Positions 37,803-47,950 of a DNA stretch of 64,000 nt are shown in pieces; the stretch's first letter is position 1; each line of letters opens with the position of its first letter. A program made the position numbers and the translations under genes. The stretch is from Nonomuraea angiospora (GTDB lineage Bacteria; Actinomycetota; Actinomycetes; Streptosporangiales; Streptosporangiaceae): NCBI RefSeq assembly GCF_014873145.1, contig NZ_JADBEK010000001.1, positions 12,152,001-12,216,000 of the forward strand, given 5' to 3'. Below the pieces are notes generated by a model. The model saw only the letters and a list, made by a program, of their open reading frames with translations, was not told the DNA's origin and did no database searches.

Positions 37803-38915
37803 ATGCCACACATACGCACCGGAGCCGAACGGCTGGCCGTGGATACCGCACTCGCGGGCGGAACCCGGCTCGGCCTGATCACGAACCCCACCGGAGTCCT
37901 GCCCGATCTCACCCCCACCGCGGACGCGCTGCTGGCCGCAGGACTGAACCTGACGGCCCTGTTCGGCCCCGAGCACGGCATGCGCGGCACCGCCCAGGCG
38001 GCCGGCAGCGAGGCCGACTCCGTGGACGAGAGGACCGGGCTGCCGGTCTTCGACACGCACAAGCTCGAGGGCGAGGCGCTCGACCGGACGATCGCGGGGT
38101 CGGGCGTGGACACGCTCGTGTTCGACATCGCCGACGTGGGCACGCGCTTCTACACCTACGTCTGGACGATGTACGACCTGATGGCGTCGGCCGCCCGGCT
38201 CGGCCTGAGGTTCGTGGTCCTGGACCGGCCCAACCCGCTGGGCGGGACCGTCGAGGAGGGGCCGGCGCTCGACCCGGCGTTCGCGAGCTTCGTGGGCCGC
38301 TTCCCGCTGCCGGTCCGGCACGGCAGGACGGCGGGGGAGCTGGCCATGCTGTTCGGGTTCGACGTGGACCTGCTCGTGATCGAGATGGAGGGCTGGCGGC
38401 GCGACATGACGTTCGCCGCGACGGGGCTGCCCTGGGTGATGCCCTCGGTCAACATGCCGACCCCGGACACCGCGCTGGTCTACCCGGGCACGGGCCTGTT
38501 CGAGGGGACCAACTTCTCCGAGGGGCGCGGCACGACCAGGCCGTTCGAGCTGATCGGCGCCCCGTACGCCGACGCCAGGTTCGCCCCGGCGCTGACCGCG
38601 CTGGACCTGCCGGGCGTGCGGTTCAGGGAGACGTGGTTCATGCCCACATTCCACAAGCACGCGGGCGTCGCCGTGCGCGGCGTCCAGCTCCACGTGCACG
38701 ACCCCGAGGCGTTCAGGCCCGTCCTGACGGGCCTGTCCATGCTGTACGCGGCCCGCACCCTCTACCCGGACGACCTGCGCTGGTGGGGCCCCGACCTGTT
38801 CATGGACCACCTGTGGGGCTCCGACACCCTGACCCGCTGCCTGGACGCCGGCGAGGACCCCCGGGGCCTGTGCCCGCCGCCGGGAAAGCCTGAAGGACGA
38901 CTCATCTACGACTGA
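37803..38915 (+). CDS. NamZ-type exo-beta-N-acetylmuramidase (GH171, DUF1343)
   Basis: 370 residues. Recognised by LGLITNPTGVLPDL, ALFGPEHGMRGTAQAAGSEADSVDERTGLPVF, FDIADVGTRFYTYVWTMYDLM, LDRPNPLGG and PGTGLFEGTNFSEGRGTTRPFE, the last with the acidic active-site residues typical of the family. NamZ releases MurNAc from the non-reducing end of peptidoglycan fragments. Bacillus NamZ is secreted; here no signal peptide precedes the domain, implying action on imported muropeptides. Start is ATG 37803 (MPHIRTG) or ATG 37794; the latter is about 12 bases after the -10-like box. Divergent from murQ. Confidence 0.88.
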   Translation: MPHIRTGAERLAVDTALAGGTRLGLITNPTGVLPDLTPTADALLAAGLNLTALFGPEHGMRGTAQAAGSEADSVDERTGLPVFDTHKLEGEALDRTIAGSGVDTLVFDIADVGTRFYTYVWTMYDLMASAARLGLRFVVLDRPNPLGGTVEEGPALDPAFASFVGRFPLPVRHGRTAGELAMLFGFDVDLLVIEMEGWRRDMTFAATGLPWVMPSVNMPTPDTALVYPGTGLFEGTNFSEGRGTTRPFELIGAPYADARFAPALTALDLPGVRFRETWFMPTFHKHAGVAVRGVQLHVHDPEAFRPVLTGLSMLYAARTLYPDDLRWWGPDLFMDHLWGSDTLTRCLDAGEDPRGLCPPPGKPEGRLIYD

Positions 38916-38917
38916 CA

Positions 38918-39817
38918 TCACGCCAGATCGCGCCGGTAGAGCCAGAAGACGCGTTCCGCTCGCGCGCCCACGGCGTGCGAGTAGAACCGCAACGGCCCCA
39001 CCCACCCGATCTGGGCGCTGGACTGTCCAGCGGCCCGCTGGTCGGCCAGGCACCTGCGCAGCAGCACCCGTCCGACGCCGAGCCCGCGGGCGTCCGGGGA
39101 GGTCCCCATGGGCCCGAACCAGCCCGGCCGGGCGCCCCAGGCGGCGAAGCCCAGGACGCGACCGTCGCGCTCGGCGTAGTGCAGGCCGGCCGCGTGGGCG
39201 GCCTCCCAGGCCCAGCGCTCGTTCCACTGCTCCCGCACGAACGCGGCGACGTGCGCGCGGGCCGGGTGGTCCGCGGTGTCGCCGGCCGCGTGCACGCGCA
39301 CGCCGGAGCGCTCCAGCCGCGGCAGGTCGTCCTCCACGGACAGGTCGGCGCTCAGGTCGGCCGTCATGTTCCAGGCGACGTCGTAGCGGTGGTAGCCGAG
39401 GCTCTCGGCCAGGCAGGCGGCCGCGGTGTAGCGGACGTCGATGCCCGGCCAGACGTAGCACGGCGGGTTGCCGGAGAAGCGCGCCTGCCGCGCGCCCTGG
39501 CTCCTCAGCCACTCCTCGGCGGCCCGCACCAGCGCCCGCCCGCGCCCCTGCCCCTGCGCGGAGGGGTGGACGGCCAGCAGGTCGATGTGCCCGGTCTCCG
39601 GCTCCGTGGCCGACAGGGAAGCCATCACCACGCCGCCGTCGGTGGCCAGCGCGTTCCAGCGCCGCTCGGCGGGCGGGCGCGCCAGGTAGCCGACCAGGCC
39701 GGCGGCCTCCGCGGCGTCCAGCGTCAGCGCGGCGGCGGCGACCTCGGCCGCCTCGGCGGCCCCGGCCCCGCTCACAGATCCGGCGGCGGACATGAGGGTC
39801 CGCACGGCGTGGGACAT
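38918..39817 (-). CDS. Two-domain GNAT N-acetyltransferase
   Basis: 299 residues with two GNAT folds. The first has the acetyl-CoA loop LLAVHPSAQGQGRGRALVRAAEEWL (about 87-111); the second has GTSPDARGLGVGRVLLRRCL (about 250-270). The ATG overlaps the stop of the upstream ABC ATPase (TGATG), so it is the last gene of the peptide-importer operon. It converges with the NamZ-type gene, two bases apart. It may acetylate an imported amino sugar or peptide; substrate unknown. Confidence 0.85.
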   Translation of the reverse strand: MSHAVRTLMSAAGSVSGAGAAEAAEVAAAALTLDAAEAAGLVGYLARPPAERRWNALATDGGVVMASLSATEPETGHIDLLAVHPSAQGQGRGRALVRAAEEWLRSQGARQARFSGNPPCYVWPGIDVRYTAAACLAESLGYHRYDVAWNMTADLSADLSVEDDLPRLERSGVRVHAAGDTADHPARAHVAAFVREQWNERWAWEAAHAAGLHYAERDGRVLGFAAWGARPGWFGPMGTSPDARGLGVGRVLLRRCLADQRAAGQSSAQIGWVGPLRFYSHAVGARAERVFWLYRRDLA

Positions 39818-40827
39818 CACACCTCGCTCATCGGGCGGGCGATCACGCTGCGGCGCTCGGGGTAGAAGCACGCGTGCTCCTGCGGCACCCCTTGGGTCAG
39901 CTGCAGCAGCGGCCGCTCGCTCTCGCACCGCTCGCCCCTGAACGGGCAGCGGCGGGCGAACAGGCAGCCCTCGTCAGCCTGGCTCTCGTCCAGCGACTCC
40001 AGCGGCGTCACGGGCTGCTCGCCGGGCTGCTCCAGGCCGTGCAGCACCGGGATCGCCGACAGCAGCGACTGCGTGTACGGGTGGACGGGGTCGGCGATGA
40101 CCGTGTCCACCGCGCCGCGCTCGACGACCTGGCCGCGGTAGATGACGTACAGCTCGCCGTCGTCGCCGATGTAACGGGCCGTGGCCACGTCGTGCGTGAT
40201 GAACAGCACGCTCACGCCCAGCCGCTCGCGCAGGTCCTTCAGCAGCGCCAGGATGCCCAGCCGCAGCGACACGTCGATCATGGAGACGGCCTCGTCGGCG
40301 ACGAGCATCTCCGGGTCGACGGTCAGCGCGCGGGCGATGACCACGCGCTGGCGCATGCCGCCGGACAGCTGGTGCGGGTAGCGCGACAGCACCGTGCCCG
40401 GGTCGAGGCCCACCAGCGACAGCACCTCGGCCGCCCGCTCCTCGACCCACGACCGCGACCGCCCGGTCTGCCCGGCCCGCAGGGACAGCGGGGCGAACAG
40501 GGTCTGGTGGACGGTCCTGGTCGGGTTCAGGGCCGAGTACGGGTCCTGGTGGATCATCTGGATCTTGCGGAAGTGCGGCTGGCGCTGCTTCTGCTTGAGC
40601 GGCGACATGGAGACGCCGTCGATCGCGATCTCGCCCTCGTCGTACGTCTCCAGCCCGGCGATGATCCGGCCCAGCGTGGTCTTGCCGCACCCGGACTCGC
40701 CGATGAACGAGGCCGCGCCGCCCTTGGGGATCGCGAAGTCCACGCCGCGCAGCGCCCGCACCTCGCGGGCGCCGAGCACCTTGCCCCGCTGCTTGAACGT
40801 CTTGACGACGCCGGTCCCGGTGATCAT
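39817..40827 (-). CDS. Peptide-type ABC transporter ATP-binding protein (DppF/OppF-like)
   Basis: 336 residues. Walker A SFIGESGCGKTTLGRIIAG, Q-loop region MIHQDPYSALNP, signature LSGGMRQRVVIARAL and Walker B MLVADEAVSMIDVSLR (Ala replaces the usual Pro after Glu). The C-terminal oligopeptide extension (GCLFARRCPFRGERCESERP) carries the cysteine cluster typical of Opp/Dpp ATPases that hold an iron-sulfur centre. ATGA overlap with the upstream DppD-like gene and overlap with the GNAT gene show one operon: binding protein, two permeases, two ATPases, acetyltransferase. Confidence 0.93.
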   Translation of the reverse strand: MITGTGVVKTFKQRGKVLGAREVRALRGVDFAIPKGGAASFIGESGCGKTTLGRIIAGLETYDEGEIAIDGVSMSPLKQKQRQPHFRKIQMIHQDPYSALNPTRTVHQTLFAPLSLRAGQTGRSRSWVEERAAEVLSLVGLDPGTVLSRYPHQLSGGMRQRVVIARALTVDPEMLVADEAVSMIDVSLRLGILALLKDLRERLGVSVLFITHDVATARYIGDDGELYVIYRGQVVERGAVDTVIADPVHPYTQSLLSAIPVLHGLEQPGEQPVTPLESLDESQADEGCLFARRCPFRGERCESERPLLQLTQGVPQEHACFYPERRSVIARPMSEV

Positions 40828-41828
40828 GCGTGCTCCTTCACGTTCGCGGTCACGGCGTGGCACGCCACGACCCTCGACCCGTCGGCGCCCTGATCGGCCT
40901 GGGGGAGCGGATCGACGGTGTCGCACACGTCCATGCGCAGCGCGCAGCGCTCCCTGAACACGCACCCCTGCTTCGGCACGGTCGCCAGCGTCGGCGGCCG
41001 GCCGGGCAGCGCCCTGGCCTCGTCGATGTCGCCGACGAGCCGGGGGATGGCCTGGATCAGGCCCCGGGTGTACGGGTGCCGCGGCGAGCCGAGCACCTCC
41101 CTGGTGGGGCCCTGCTCGACCAGCCGCCCGCCGTACATGACGGCCAGCCGGTCGGCGACCTCGGCCACCACGCCGATGTCGTGCGTGATGACGAGGGTGG
41201 TCAGGCCGCGCTCCGCGTGCACCTCGCGCACGATCTTCAGGATGTTCGCCTGCGTGATCATGTCGAGGGCGGTCGTCGGCTCGTCCAGCACCACCAGGTG
41301 GGCGTTGAGGACCAGCGCCAGCATGATGCCGACCCGCTGGCGCATGCCGCCGGACAGCTCGTGCTGGTGCGAGTCGAGCACCCGGGCCCCGTCGAGGCCC
41401 ATCCGGCCCAGCAGCTCCTTGGCCTCCCGCACCAGCCCGCGCAGGTCCTCGACGCCGTGCGAGCGGCCCAGGTCGAGCAGCTGCTTGCCGACCGTCTTGA
41501 GCGGGTTCAGGGAGTTCTGGGCGGCCTGGAACACGTACCCGATGTGCTTGCCCCTGGCCTTGCGCAGGTCCTCGCCCTTCAGGCCGACCACGTCGCCGAG
41601 CCCGTCGATCTCGACGCTGCCCGCCGAGATCCTGCCCGGGGGCTGGACGGCGTTGAGCAGCGACAGGGCCATCGTCGACTTGCCCGAACCGGACTCGCCG
41701 ACGATGCCGGTGATCGTGCCCGGCTCCAGGGTCAGGGTGATGTCCCTGACGGCGGGCAGCTCTCCCGCGGGGGTCTTGTAGACGACCGTGAGGCCGTCGA
41801 TGCGCACTCCCGGTGCTTGCTGAGCCAC
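40824..41828 (-). CDS. Peptide-type ABC transporter ATP-binding protein (DppD/OppD-like)
   Basis: 334 residues. Walker A GIVGESGSGKSTMALSLLNA, signature LSGGMRQRVGIMLAL, Walker B LVVLDEPTTALDMITQ, switch His in TLVITHDIGVV, and the C-terminal Cys cluster KQGCVFRERCALRMDVCDTV. Pairs with the DppF-like subunit to power uptake. GTG start with a strong GGGAGGAG upstream, three bases after the permease gene stop. Confidence 0.93.
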   Translation of the reverse strand: MAQQAPGVRIDGLTVVYKTPAGELPAVRDITLTLEPGTITGIVGESGSGKSTMALSLLNAVQPPGRISAGSVEIDGLGDVVGLKGEDLRKARGKHIGYVFQAAQNSLNPLKTVGKQLLDLGRSHGVEDLRGLVREAKELLGRMGLDGARVLDSHQHELSGGMRQRVGIMLALVLNAHLVVLDEPTTALDMITQANILKIVREVHAERGLTTLVITHDIGVVAEVADRLAVMYGGRLVEQGPTREVLGSPRHPYTRGLIQAIPRLVGDIDEARALPGRPPTLATVPKQGCVFRERCALRMDVCDTVDPLPQADQGADGSRVVACHAVTANVKEHA

Positions 41829-41831
41829 TTA

Positions 41832-42731
41832 CTACTCCTCCCGCAGCCGGGGATTGAAGATCTCGTCCATGGCGTCCACCACGAGCACGATGGCCAGCGT
41901 CAGCAACAGGATCGCCAGCAGCGGCCCGATGAGGAAGCCCAGCGCGCTCGGCACCTGGAGCGCGCCGGAACGGAACACGGCCGTGTTGAGCATCTGCCCC
42001 CAGTTGTTCGACTCGTACGGCAGCACGCCCAGGAAGAACAGGCCGACCTGCGCGTAGACGCCGCCGGTGACCGCGATGAGCATGTTCATCGCGATGTACG
42101 GCGCCATGCTCGGCAGCAGCTCCTTGCCCACGATGTGCCTGGTGGGCAGGCCGAGCCCGCGCGCCGCCTCGATGAAGCCCCGCTCGCGCAGCGACAGCGT
42201 CTGCGAGCGCACCGCCCGCGCCACGCCGCCCCAGCCGAGCAGCCCCAGCACCAGGCCCATCTGGATCGCGCTGCTGAACTTCCACACCGTGGACAGCACC
42301 AGCAGCAGCGGCAGGCCGGGGATGGTCAGCTTCATGTCGGTGAGCCGCATGAGCACGTTGTCCCAGCGGCCCCGCTTGAAGCCGGAGAACAGCCCGATGC
42401 CGGTGCCCACGACCACCGTGATGACCGCGGTCACCAGGGCGGCCAGCAGCACGTACCGCGATCCGGTGACCACGAGGGCGATCACGTCCCGGCCCTGGTC
42501 GTCGGTGCCGAGCCAGTGCTCCCAGCTCGGCGGCGCGGTGATCCGGGTCGGGTCGAGGGGCAGCTGGGCGGGGTAGAACATCGGACCGAACACGCCCATG
42601 AAGACGAACCCGAGCACGAGCACCGCGCCCACCATGCGGCTGGGCTTGCGCTTCATGACCCGCCAGACGCCCGCCCAGAAGTTGCGGCGCATGGCGGCGC
42701 TGGTCGAAGAGCTCTCCAGCAGGACACTCAT
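41832..42731 (-). CDS. ABC transporter permease (DppC/OppC-like)
   Basis: 299 residues, with an N-terminal helix (MVGAVLVLGFVFMGVFGPMF), the PPSWEHWLGTDDQGRDV segment characteristic of OppC-type permeases, and five more membrane helices. The EAA loop is EAARGLGLPTRHIVGKELLP. ATGA overlap with the DppB-like gene. Inner-membrane component of the importer. Confidence 0.92.
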   Translation of the reverse strand: MSVLLESSSTSAAMRRNFWAGVWRVMKRKPSRMVGAVLVLGFVFMGVFGPMFYPAQLPLDPTRITAPPSWEHWLGTDDQGRDVIALVVTGSRYVLLAALVTAVITVVVGTGIGLFSGFKRGRWDNVLMRLTDMKLTIPGLPLLLVLSTVWKFSSAIQMGLVLGLLGWGGVARAVRSQTLSLRERGFIEAARGLGLPTRHIVGKELLPSMAPYIAMNMLIAVTGGVYAQVGLFFLGVLPYESNNWGQMLNTAVFRSGALQVPSALGFLIGPLLAILLLTLAIVLVVDAMDEIFNPRLREE

Positions 42732-43738
42732 GACGACACCTCCTCCCCGCTGCGGACCCGCGGGTCGATCGCGGAGTAGAACAGGTCGGCGAGGATGTTC
42801 GCCACGATGATGGACACTGTGATCAGCAGGAACGCCCCGCCCATCAGCGCGTAGTCACGCATGGTGATGCTGTCGAGGAGCAGCAGGCCGAGCCCCGGGT
42901 AGTTGAAGATCCGCTCGATGAACACCGCGCCGCCGAGCAGCAGCCCGAGCGACAGCGCGAGGATCGTGAACAGCGGCAGGATCGCGTTGCGCGCGATGTA
43001 GCGGAAGATGATCGACCGCTTCATCCCGCGCAGCTCCGCCGCCAGGATGAAGTCGTCGCCGAGCACCGTCACCACGCTCGACTTCATCGCCAGGATCCAT
43101 CCGCCGTAGGACGCCAGCGCGTACGTCAGCACCGGCAGCACCGCGTGCTGGGCCAGCGAGCCGATGTAGCCGGCGTTGAACCCTGGCTCGAACAGGATGT
43201 CCACGGGCCCGTCGCCCGGCAGGATCGGGATCAGCGTCGCGAAGACGGCGCTGAGCAGCAGCCCCAGTACGTACTGCGGGATGCCGTGCAGCAGCGATCC
43301 CGAGATGGCCAGGACGTCGCCGAGCTTGCCGGAGCGCTTGATGGCCGCGTAGACGCCCATCAGGATGCCGACCAGGAAGCTGAGCAGCGTTCCGACCAGC
43401 ACCGGTAGAACGGTCCACTTGGCCGCCTCGCCCAGCACCTGGGTGACCGGCGCGCCCGCGTGGGTGATCGACTGGCCCAGGTCGAAGCGGAGCAGGCCCG
43501 ACATGTACTGGGTGTACTGCTCCCACAGCGAGCCCTTGGGCTGGAACCCGTAGAGCACGCGCGTCGCCTGCTCGGCTGCCTGCTGATCCATGCCCTGCTG
43601 GACCAGCTTCTGGACGTTCGCGGCCACCGGGTCGCCGGGGATGCTCCTGACGATGAAGAAGCTGATCGTGGCTACGACGAGGATCATGACGACCCCGCGG
43701 GCCAGGTGGCCCGCGAGTCGCCGTGCGATTACTACCAT
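42728..43738 (-). CDS. ABC transporter permease (DppB/OppB-like)
   Basis: 336 residues. N-terminal helix VVMILVVATISFFIVRSIPGDPVAANV is the OppB hallmark, followed by a periplasm-facing loop, five helices and the EAA loop LAAELRGMKRSIIFRYIARNAILP. Ten bases downstream of the binding-protein gene. Confidence 0.92.
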   Translation of the reverse strand: MVVIARRLAGHLARGVVMILVVATISFFIVRSIPGDPVAANVQKLVQQGMDQQAAEQATRVLYGFQPKGSLWEQYTQYMSGLLRFDLGQSITHAGAPVTQVLGEAAKWTVLPVLVGTLLSFLVGILMGVYAAIKRSGKLGDVLAISGSLLHGIPQYVLGLLLSAVFATLIPILPGDGPVDILFEPGFNAGYIGSLAQHAVLPVLTYALASYGGWILAMKSSVVTVLGDDFILAAELRGMKRSIIFRYIARNAILPLFTILALSLGLLLGGAVFIERIFNYPGLGLLLLDSITMRDYALMGGAFLLITVSIIVANILADLFYSAIDPRVRSGEEVSS

Positions 43739-43748
43739 AGGCTCTTCT

Positions 43749-45569
43749 CTACTGCTTCGCCTTGATGAGGCCCAGCTGGATCCAGACGCCGGCGTTCAGG
43801 CGGAGCAGGTCACTGTCCTGCTCCGGCCAGCCGGTGAAGCGGCTGGTGTTGGTGAACTGCGTGTTCACGTAGTCCCAGAGCTGGATGGCCGGCAGGTCCT
43901 GGTTGGCCGTCTTGGCGAGCTGCGCCATGATCGGCTTGGCCTGCTCGGGCGTGGCCGCGTTCAGCTTGGCCGTGAGCTCGCCCGGGTTGATCTTGCCCAC
44001 GCCCTCGACGTCGATCTCCTCCGCGCTGCCCATCCAGTTGCCGCCCTTGCCGGGCGCGCTGTGCGCGACCTTGCCGGCGACGTTGGTCCAGCCGTTGGCG
44101 GCGCCGTAGAGGCGCTGGAAGATGTCGTACGGCGCGGGGCCGAGCGCCATCAGCCAGAAGCCGACGTCGTACTTGCCGGCATCGAGCTCCTCCAGGTAGA
44201 CGGGGTAGTCGGCGACGGTCACGACCTCGGCGTCCACGCCGCCCGCGATGAGCTGGCTCTTGATGTTCTCCTCGGCGGAGATCCAGTCGGAGAACGTCGC
44301 GGGCGCGCGCATGCTGACCTTCCACGGCGAGCCGTCGGCCAGCGTCCACTTGCCGCCCGTCTTCTTCAGGCCGGCGGCCTTGAACTCCTCCTCCGCCTTG
44401 GCCACGTCGTGCTTGTACGGGTTCAGGCTCGCCAGCTCGGAGCCGATCCACTCCTGGGCCGGCTTCTGGTGGATGCCGGAGGTGGTCAGGGCCGGCGTGC
44501 CGCCCTCGGGCGAGGCCACCTTGGTCACCTGGTCGCGGTCGATCAGGTAGGCCAGGCCGCGCCGCACGTGCACGTTGTCGTACGGCTTCTTCGACTGGTT
44601 GAAGGCCATGCCGACGGCCACCGGCGAGAAGCCCCTGATGACGTTGGAGCCGGGGGCGTTCTTGATCCGGGTCATGATGTCGGAAGGCATGGCGGTGAAG
44701 CCGGCCTGGTCGAGCTTGCCCGCGCTCAGGTAGTTCCAGATCTGCTCGTTGCCGTTGTAGTTGAGCAGCTTCACCTGCGCGGGCGCGACGTTCGCGGCGT
44801 TGTAGAAGTTCTTGTTCTTGACCAGCAGCGCCTCGCCGGGGTTGACCCGCTCCAGCGTGAAGGGTCCGGCCGAGACGTCCTTCGGCGGCGCGAACGCGAG
44901 CACCTTCTGGCCGATGGCGAGGATCTCCTCGCGGGCCTTGTCGGCGTCGGCGCCGGTTTCCCTGGCGGCCTTCAGCTTGTCCCAGAAGTCGGCCGGCAGC
45001 AGGCTGTTCCAGACATGGGCCGGCACGACCCAGTTGTCCATGATGCCGCGGGCGAACTTCATGCTCGGGTTCTTCATGTCCTGGGAGACCTTGACGGTCT
45101 TCTGGTCGACCACCTGGACGTCGGAGGCCACGCCCGCCGCGCCCGGCGTGACCGCGAACGCGGTGCTGCCGGTGGTGGAGGCCAGCCCGAGAGAGAGCTT
45201 GACGTCGTCGGCCGTCACCGGCTTGCCGTCGGACCACTTGGCGTTCGGCTGGATGTGGAGGGTGATCGAGGAGTTGTCGGGAGCGATCTCCCAACTGGCC
45301 GCGATACCCGGGTAGAACTGGTTGGGATCGGTCAGGTGGTTCTTGATCCAGCCCAGCTTCATCGCGTTGTAACCCAGGAAAGAGTTGCCCTTGGGCGCCC
45401 ATGGGTTGGCCGGGCCGCTCGCGTCGAGGCCGGGCTTGAGCACGTCGATCGTGGTGAAGAGCCCGCCCCCGCCGCCCGAGCCGCCGGAACTGTTGGTCGA
45501 ACCACCGCTGCACGCCGCTGTCGCGGTGGCAAGGCCCAGCAACGCCACTACCGCTGCCAGTCGTTTCAT
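43749..45569 (-). CDS. Peptide-type ABC transporter substrate-binding lipoprotein (SBP family 5)
   Basis: 606 residues. Signal peptide MKRLAAVVALLGLATATAACSG with lipobox TAAC, then a Ser/Gly linker and a family 5 binding fold (SWEIAPDNSSITLHIQPNAKWSDGKPVTADDVKLSL; GLAYLIDRDQVTKVA). Family 5 proteins bind di- and oligopeptides, nickel, or glycans and muropeptides. First gene of the importer operon. GGAG ten bases before ATG 45569, and a consensus-like promoter lies about 55 bp upstream. The cluster with MurQ, NamZ and AmiE-like genes suggests muropeptides as cargo; this is inference. Confidence 0.92.
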   Translation of the reverse strand: MKRLAAVVALLGLATATAACSGGSTNSSGGSGGGGGLFTTIDVLKPGLDASGPANPWAPKGNSFLGYNAMKLGWIKNHLTDPNQFYPGIAASWEIAPDNSSITLHIQPNAKWSDGKPVTADDVKLSLGLASTTGSTAFAVTPGAAGVASDVQVVDQKTVKVSQDMKNPSMKFARGIMDNWVVPAHVWNSLLPADFWDKLKAARETGADADKAREEILAIGQKVLAFAPPKDVSAGPFTLERVNPGEALLVKNKNFYNAANVAPAQVKLLNYNGNEQIWNYLSAGKLDQAGFTAMPSDIMTRIKNAPGSNVIRGFSPVAVGMAFNQSKKPYDNVHVRRGLAYLIDRDQVTKVASPEGGTPALTTSGIHQKPAQEWIGSELASLNPYKHDVAKAEEEFKAAGLKKTGGKWTLADGSPWKVSMRAPATFSDWISAEENIKSQLIAGGVDAEVVTVADYPVYLEELDAGKYDVGFWLMALGPAPYDIFQRLYGAANGWTNVAGKVAHSAPGKGGNWMGSAEEIDVEGVGKINPGELTAKLNAATPEQAKPIMAQLAKTANQDLPAIQLWDYVNTQFTNTSRFTGWPEQDSDLLRLNAGVWIQLGLIKAKQ

Positions 45570-45624
45570 TTGCCGCTCCGGGGAGATGTCGGACCTGTCG
45601 AAGATCTCTGTAGGGATTGACCGG

Positions 45625-45653
45625 ACCCTACGATCGTGCCTCACCCGCGTCAA
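45625..45653 (-). promoter_or_regulatory. Promoter of the peptide-importer operon
   Basis: On the minus strand TTGACG (45653-45648), a 17-bp spacer and TAGGGT (45630-45625). A 5' untranslated region of about 50 bases would precede ATG 45569. Confidence 0.6.
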
Positions 45654-45733
45654 TAATCTCCAGAGGTTGTGAGGCTAATGTAACTTTCCTTCATCAGTGT
45701 GCGGAGTGGAGCTAAGCGCCGTCAAGTAAAACG

Positions 45734-46699
45734 TCATTCCATTACCAAGACGGCAGCCCCTCTGACCTGGTCGTTCGCCAGATCGGTGAGCGCCTGGGCA
45801 GCCTCCCCGAACGGGTGGAGGCTCGTCGCCACGTGTGGCGGGTGCGCCAGCGCCAGCTCCAGGTAGGCACGCCCATCGGCCCTGGTGTTGGCCGTGACGC
45901 TGCGGAGCGTGCGTTCCTGGAAGAGGTGCCTGTCGTAGTTCAGAACGGGCACGTCGCTCAGGTGGATGCCGGCGATGGCCAGCGTGCCGCCACGGTCGAG
46001 CGCTTCGAGCGCTGTTGGCACCAGGGTACCTACCGGCGCAAATAGGATGGCCGCGTCCAGCGGCTCGGGCGGTTCGTCCCCGGCGGAGGCGGCTCCCAGC
46101 TCCAGCGCGAGCGCCCGGGAGGCCGCGGATCTGGTCACCGCGTGCACGACCGCGCCCTGCGCGATGGCGGCCTGCGCGGTCAGGTGCGCCGAGGCGCCGA
46201 ATCCGTAGATCCCCAGCCGCCCGCCCGGCGGCAGGTCGCAGCGCAGCAGCGCCCGGTAGCCGATGATCCCGGCGCACAACAGCGGCGCCAGCCGCTCGGC
46301 GGGCAGGCCCTCGGGCAGCGGATAGACGTAGTCGCGGGGCGCGGTGAGGTATTCGGCGTACCCGCCGTCGGCGTCCCACCCCGTGTAGGTGGAGGAGGGG
46401 CAGAGGTTCTCCGAGCCCCTCAGGCAGTATCTGCACGTGCCGCAGGTCGAGCGCAGCCAGGCCACGCCCACCCGCTCGCCCGTGCCCTCGACGCGCCCGA
46501 CGACCTGATGGCCGGGCGTGGTGCGCGGCCGGCGCGGCAGGAGATCGCCCTCCGCCAGGTGCAGGTCGGTACGGCACACGCCGCACGCCTCGACCCGCAC
46601 CAGCACCTCGCCCGGGCCAGGCTCGGGCACGTCCCGCTCGACGAGCTCCAGCGGCCCCGTCGCCATCGGCCCCGGCTCGGCCACGACCCACGCCCGCAT
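45734..46699 (-). CDS. Zinc-dependent alcohol dehydrogenase (MDR, AdhA-like)
   Basis: 321 residues. Catalytic zinc ligands in [16 protein letters not shown] and [10 protein letters not shown]; structural zinc cysteines in [17 protein letters not shown]; nucleotide fold [18 protein letters not shown]. The set matches class of zinc alcohol dehydrogenases with the C-R-T-D-L-H signature. NAD(P)-dependent oxidation of an alcohol. ATG 46699 is two bases after the stop of the M20D amidohydrolase gene, so both are co-transcribed. Confidence 0.9.
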   Translation of the reverse strand: MRAWVVAEPGPMATGPLELVERDVPEPGPGEVLVRVEACGVCRTDLHLAEGDLLPRRPRTTPGHQVVGRVEGTGERVGVAWLRSTCGTCRYCLRGSENLCPSSTYTGWDADGGYAEYLTAPRDYVYPLPEGLPAERLAPLLCAGIIGYRALLRCDLPPGGRLGIYGFGASAHLTAQAAIAQGAVVHAVTRSAASRALALELGAASAGDEPPEPLDAAILFAPVGTLVPTALEALDRGGTLAIAGIHLSDVPVLNYDRHLFQERTLRSVTANTRADGRAYLELALAHPPHVATSLHPFGEAAQALTDLANDQVRGAAVLVME

Positions 46700-46701
46700 G
46701 G

Positions 46702-47898
46702 TCACGACAGCCTGGCGTGCGCGAGCGTGGCGTAGAGCGCGGCGCCGTCGGTCAGGACGTCGTCGTCGAAGACGGCCTCGGGGGAGTGGTTGTAGGGCGC
46801 CGTGGCCGGGTCCCGGTCCGGCGGGCACGCCCCCAGGAACACGAACGCGCCCGGCACCTCCTCGAGCACGTACGAGAAGTCCTCGGAGCCCATGATGGGC
46901 TGCGGCGCCACGAAATACCGCCCCGGCCCGAACAGCTCGTCGGCCGTCTTACCCACGAACGCCGCCTCGCCGTCGTCGTTCACCGTCACCGGGTAACCCA
47001 TCCCGAACGACGCCTCGACCTCCAGCCCGTGCGCCGCCGCGATCCCCCGCACGACCTCCACCAGCCTGCGCTTGACCTTCGTCCGGTTGTCCTTGCTGAA
47101 CGTGCGCACCGTGGCCTCGAACCTGGCCTCGTCGGGGATCACGTTGTCCGCCGACCCGCCGTGGAAGCTGCCCACCGTCACCACGACCGGGTCGAACACG
47201 TCGAACCCCCTGGTCACCATGGTCTGCAACGCCGTCACCATCTCGCAGCCCGCCGCGATCGGGTCCAGCGACCGGTGCGGGCTGGAGCCGTGCCCGCCGC
47301 GCCCCTTGACCGTCACGAGGAACGTGTCCGCCGCCGCCATGATCGGTCCCGGCCGCGACGCGAACAGCCCCGGCGGCAACATCGCCGACACCACGTGCAT
47401 CCCGTACGCCGCCACGGGCCGCGTGCCCGCCGCGTCGAGCACGCCCTCGTCGATCATGTGCTTGGCGCCCTCGAAACCCTCCTCACCCGGCTGGAACATG
47501 AAGACGACGTCACCGGCCAGCTCCTCCCGCCGCGCGCTCAGCAGCCGCGCCGCCCCCGCCAGCATCGCGGTGTGCAGGTCGTGACCGCACGCGTGCATCT
47601 GCCCGGGGAGCTGGGAGACGTACGGCAGGTCGTTCTTCTCGGCCACGGGGAGCGCGTCCATGTCCCCGCGCAGCAGCACGGCCGGGCCCGGCCTGCCGCC
47701 CCTCAGCACGGCGGTGACGGAGCTGAGGGACGTGCCCGTCCTCACCTCCAGCGGCAGCCCGTCCAACGCGGCCAGGACCTTCTCCTGCGTGCGCGGCAGG
47801 TGCAGGCCGAGCTCCGGGGTGGTGTGCAACGAGTGCCTGAGCTGGATGAGTTCGTCCCGCATGTCACGGGCGGCTTCAGTGAAGGACATGAAGAACAT
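46702..47898 (-). CDS. M20D amidohydrolase (IAA-amino acid hydrolase / AbgB-like)
   Basis: 398 residues. Metal-site and signature segments: [37 protein letters not shown] (Cys and His ligands), [15 protein letters not shown] (catalytic Glu pair), [16 protein letters not shown] and [19 protein letters not shown]. Members remove acyl groups from N-acyl amino acids (hippurate, IAA conjugates, N-acetyl-diaminopimelate). Cytoplasmic. ATG 47898 has GGTGG seven bases upstream; ATG 47889 is possible. Operon with the alcohol dehydrogenase. A role in deacylating amino-sugar or peptide products is speculative. Confidence 0.9.
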   Translation of the reverse strand: MFFMSFTEAARDMRDELIQLRHSLHTTPELGLHLPRTQEKVLAALDGLPLEVRTGTSLSSVTAVLRGGRPGPAVLLRGDMDALPVAEKNDLPYVSQLPGQMHACGHDLHTAMLAGAARLLSARREELAGDVVFMFQPGEEGFEGAKHMIDEGVLDAAGTRPVAAYGMHVVSAMLPPGLFASRPGPIMAAADTFLVTVKGRGGHGSSPHRSLDPIAAGCEMVTALQTMVTRGFDVFDPVVVTVGSFHGGSADNVIPDEARFEATVRTFSKDNRTKVKRRLVEVVRGIAAAHGLEVEASFGMGYPVTVNDDGEAAFVGKTADELFGPGRYFVAPQPIMGSEDFSYVLEEVPGAFVFLGACPPDRDPATAPYNHSPEAVFDDDVLTDGAALYATLAHARLS

Positions 47899-47950
47899 TG
47901 TTCATCCACCGGGCGGGAAGTCGATAAGGCGCGCTCGGTACGATGTGCGT

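Noticed and set aside
39817..42285. Single 822-codon fusion frame covering both ABC ATPases
   Set aside because: The upstream two thirds is out of frame with the DppD-like protein and meaningless; the real DppF-like gene starts at 40827 with an ATGA overlap.
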